The position numbers and the translations under genes were made by a program. From the NCBI GenBank assembly GCA_944326625.1, contig CALVER010000089.1:1-6357 (forward strand): 6,357 nucleotides of DNA, given 5' to 3'. Below are positions 6,271 to 6,357 of this stretch, piece by piece. The number at the start of each line of letters is the position of its first letter. Positions within the stretch are counted from its first letter, which is position 1. Source of the stretch: Candidatus Gastranaerophilales bacterium. GTDB lineage: Bacteria; Cyanobacteriota; Vampirovibrionia; Gastranaerophilales; Gastranaerophilaceae. The notes beneath the pieces were generated by a model. That model was given only the letters and a program-made list of their open reading frames with translations, ran no database searches and was not told the DNA's origin.

Positions 6271-6309
6271 AGTGCTTTTTTTACATAAAAACTATTATAG
6301 GTATGTATC

Positions 6310-6357
6310 AGCATTTTCTTTCTCTTTTTTGGGCGAGGAAAAGAGAAAGAAAACGCT
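6310..6357. repeat. Long purine/pyrimidine inverted repeat at the right edge
   Basis: The left arm 6310-6328 (AGCATTTTCTTTCTCTTTT) and right arm 6339-6357 (AAAAGAGAAAGAAAACGCT) pair at 18 of 19 positions around a 10-base loop, TTGGGCGAGG. The left arm is almost all pyrimidine and the right arm almost all purine. No T-run follows the stem on the minus strand, and the right flank lies outside the window, so it is not clearly a terminator. The repeat ends exactly at the window edge and may continue. A dispersed intergenic repeat or a terminator of a gene to the right are the main possibilities. Confidence 0.75.

Noticed and set aside
6294..6299. Perfect TATAAT on the minus strand downstream of the S1 terminator
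   Set aside because: Seventeen bases upstream on that strand the sequence is GAAAGA, not a -35 element. Any transcript would run straight into the bidirectional terminator at 6244-6270.

Overview
The window is AT-rich and looks like a bacterial chromosome using the standard code (TGA and TAA are both used as stops). Gene content and protein style suggest a gut member of the non-photosynthetic cyanobacterial sister lineage (Melainabacteria/Vampirovibrionia, order Gastranaerophilales). The clues are an N-terminal 'ISFGK' box followed by a hydrophobic MKAVPLAVLIAMSPL-type segment, large lineage-specific proteins, and a class II aldolase beside an IspH-S1 pair. This placement is recalled, not searched; a Firmicutes-like gut bacterium is the main alternative.

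Layout: (1) 1-209, minus strand: the first 69 codons of class II fructose-bisphosphate aldolase, running off the left edge. (2) 210-459: an AT-rich divergent control region with a strong rightward promoter (TTTACA-17-TATAAT) and a weaker leftward candidate. (3) 460-1575: an unrecognised 371-residue protein, probably exported. (4) 1602-1637: a hairpin with a T-tail. (5) 1671-4112: an unrecognised 813-residue, mainly helical protein with four degenerate copies of a short helical motif near its N-terminus. (6) 4113-4244: a possible promoter, then an 84-bp GC-richer insert bounded by perfect 8-bp inverted repeats (ATTCTGAA/TTCAGAAT), whose right end overlaps the start codon of the next gene. (7) 4245-5162 ispH and 5165-6238 a four-domain ribosomal protein S1 gene, two bases apart with the S1 ribosome-binding site inside ispH, so one operon. 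(8) 6244-6270: a strong intrinsic terminator. (9) 6310-6357: a long purine/pyrimidine inverted repeat reaching the right edge.

The known genes are housekeeping: glycolysis/gluconeogenesis (Fba), the last step of the MEP isoprenoid pathway (IspH) and translation initiation (S1). The two middle genes are the unexplained part. They lie on the same strand, are probably transcribed from the promoter at 329-357, and may form a lineage-specific pair, but nothing in the sequence shows a function. The most checkable new observations are the small inverted-repeat-bounded element fused to the ispH start, the long inverted repeat at the right edge, and the internal repeat motif of the 813-residue protein. 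No tRNA, rRNA, CRISPR array or transposase gene was found.
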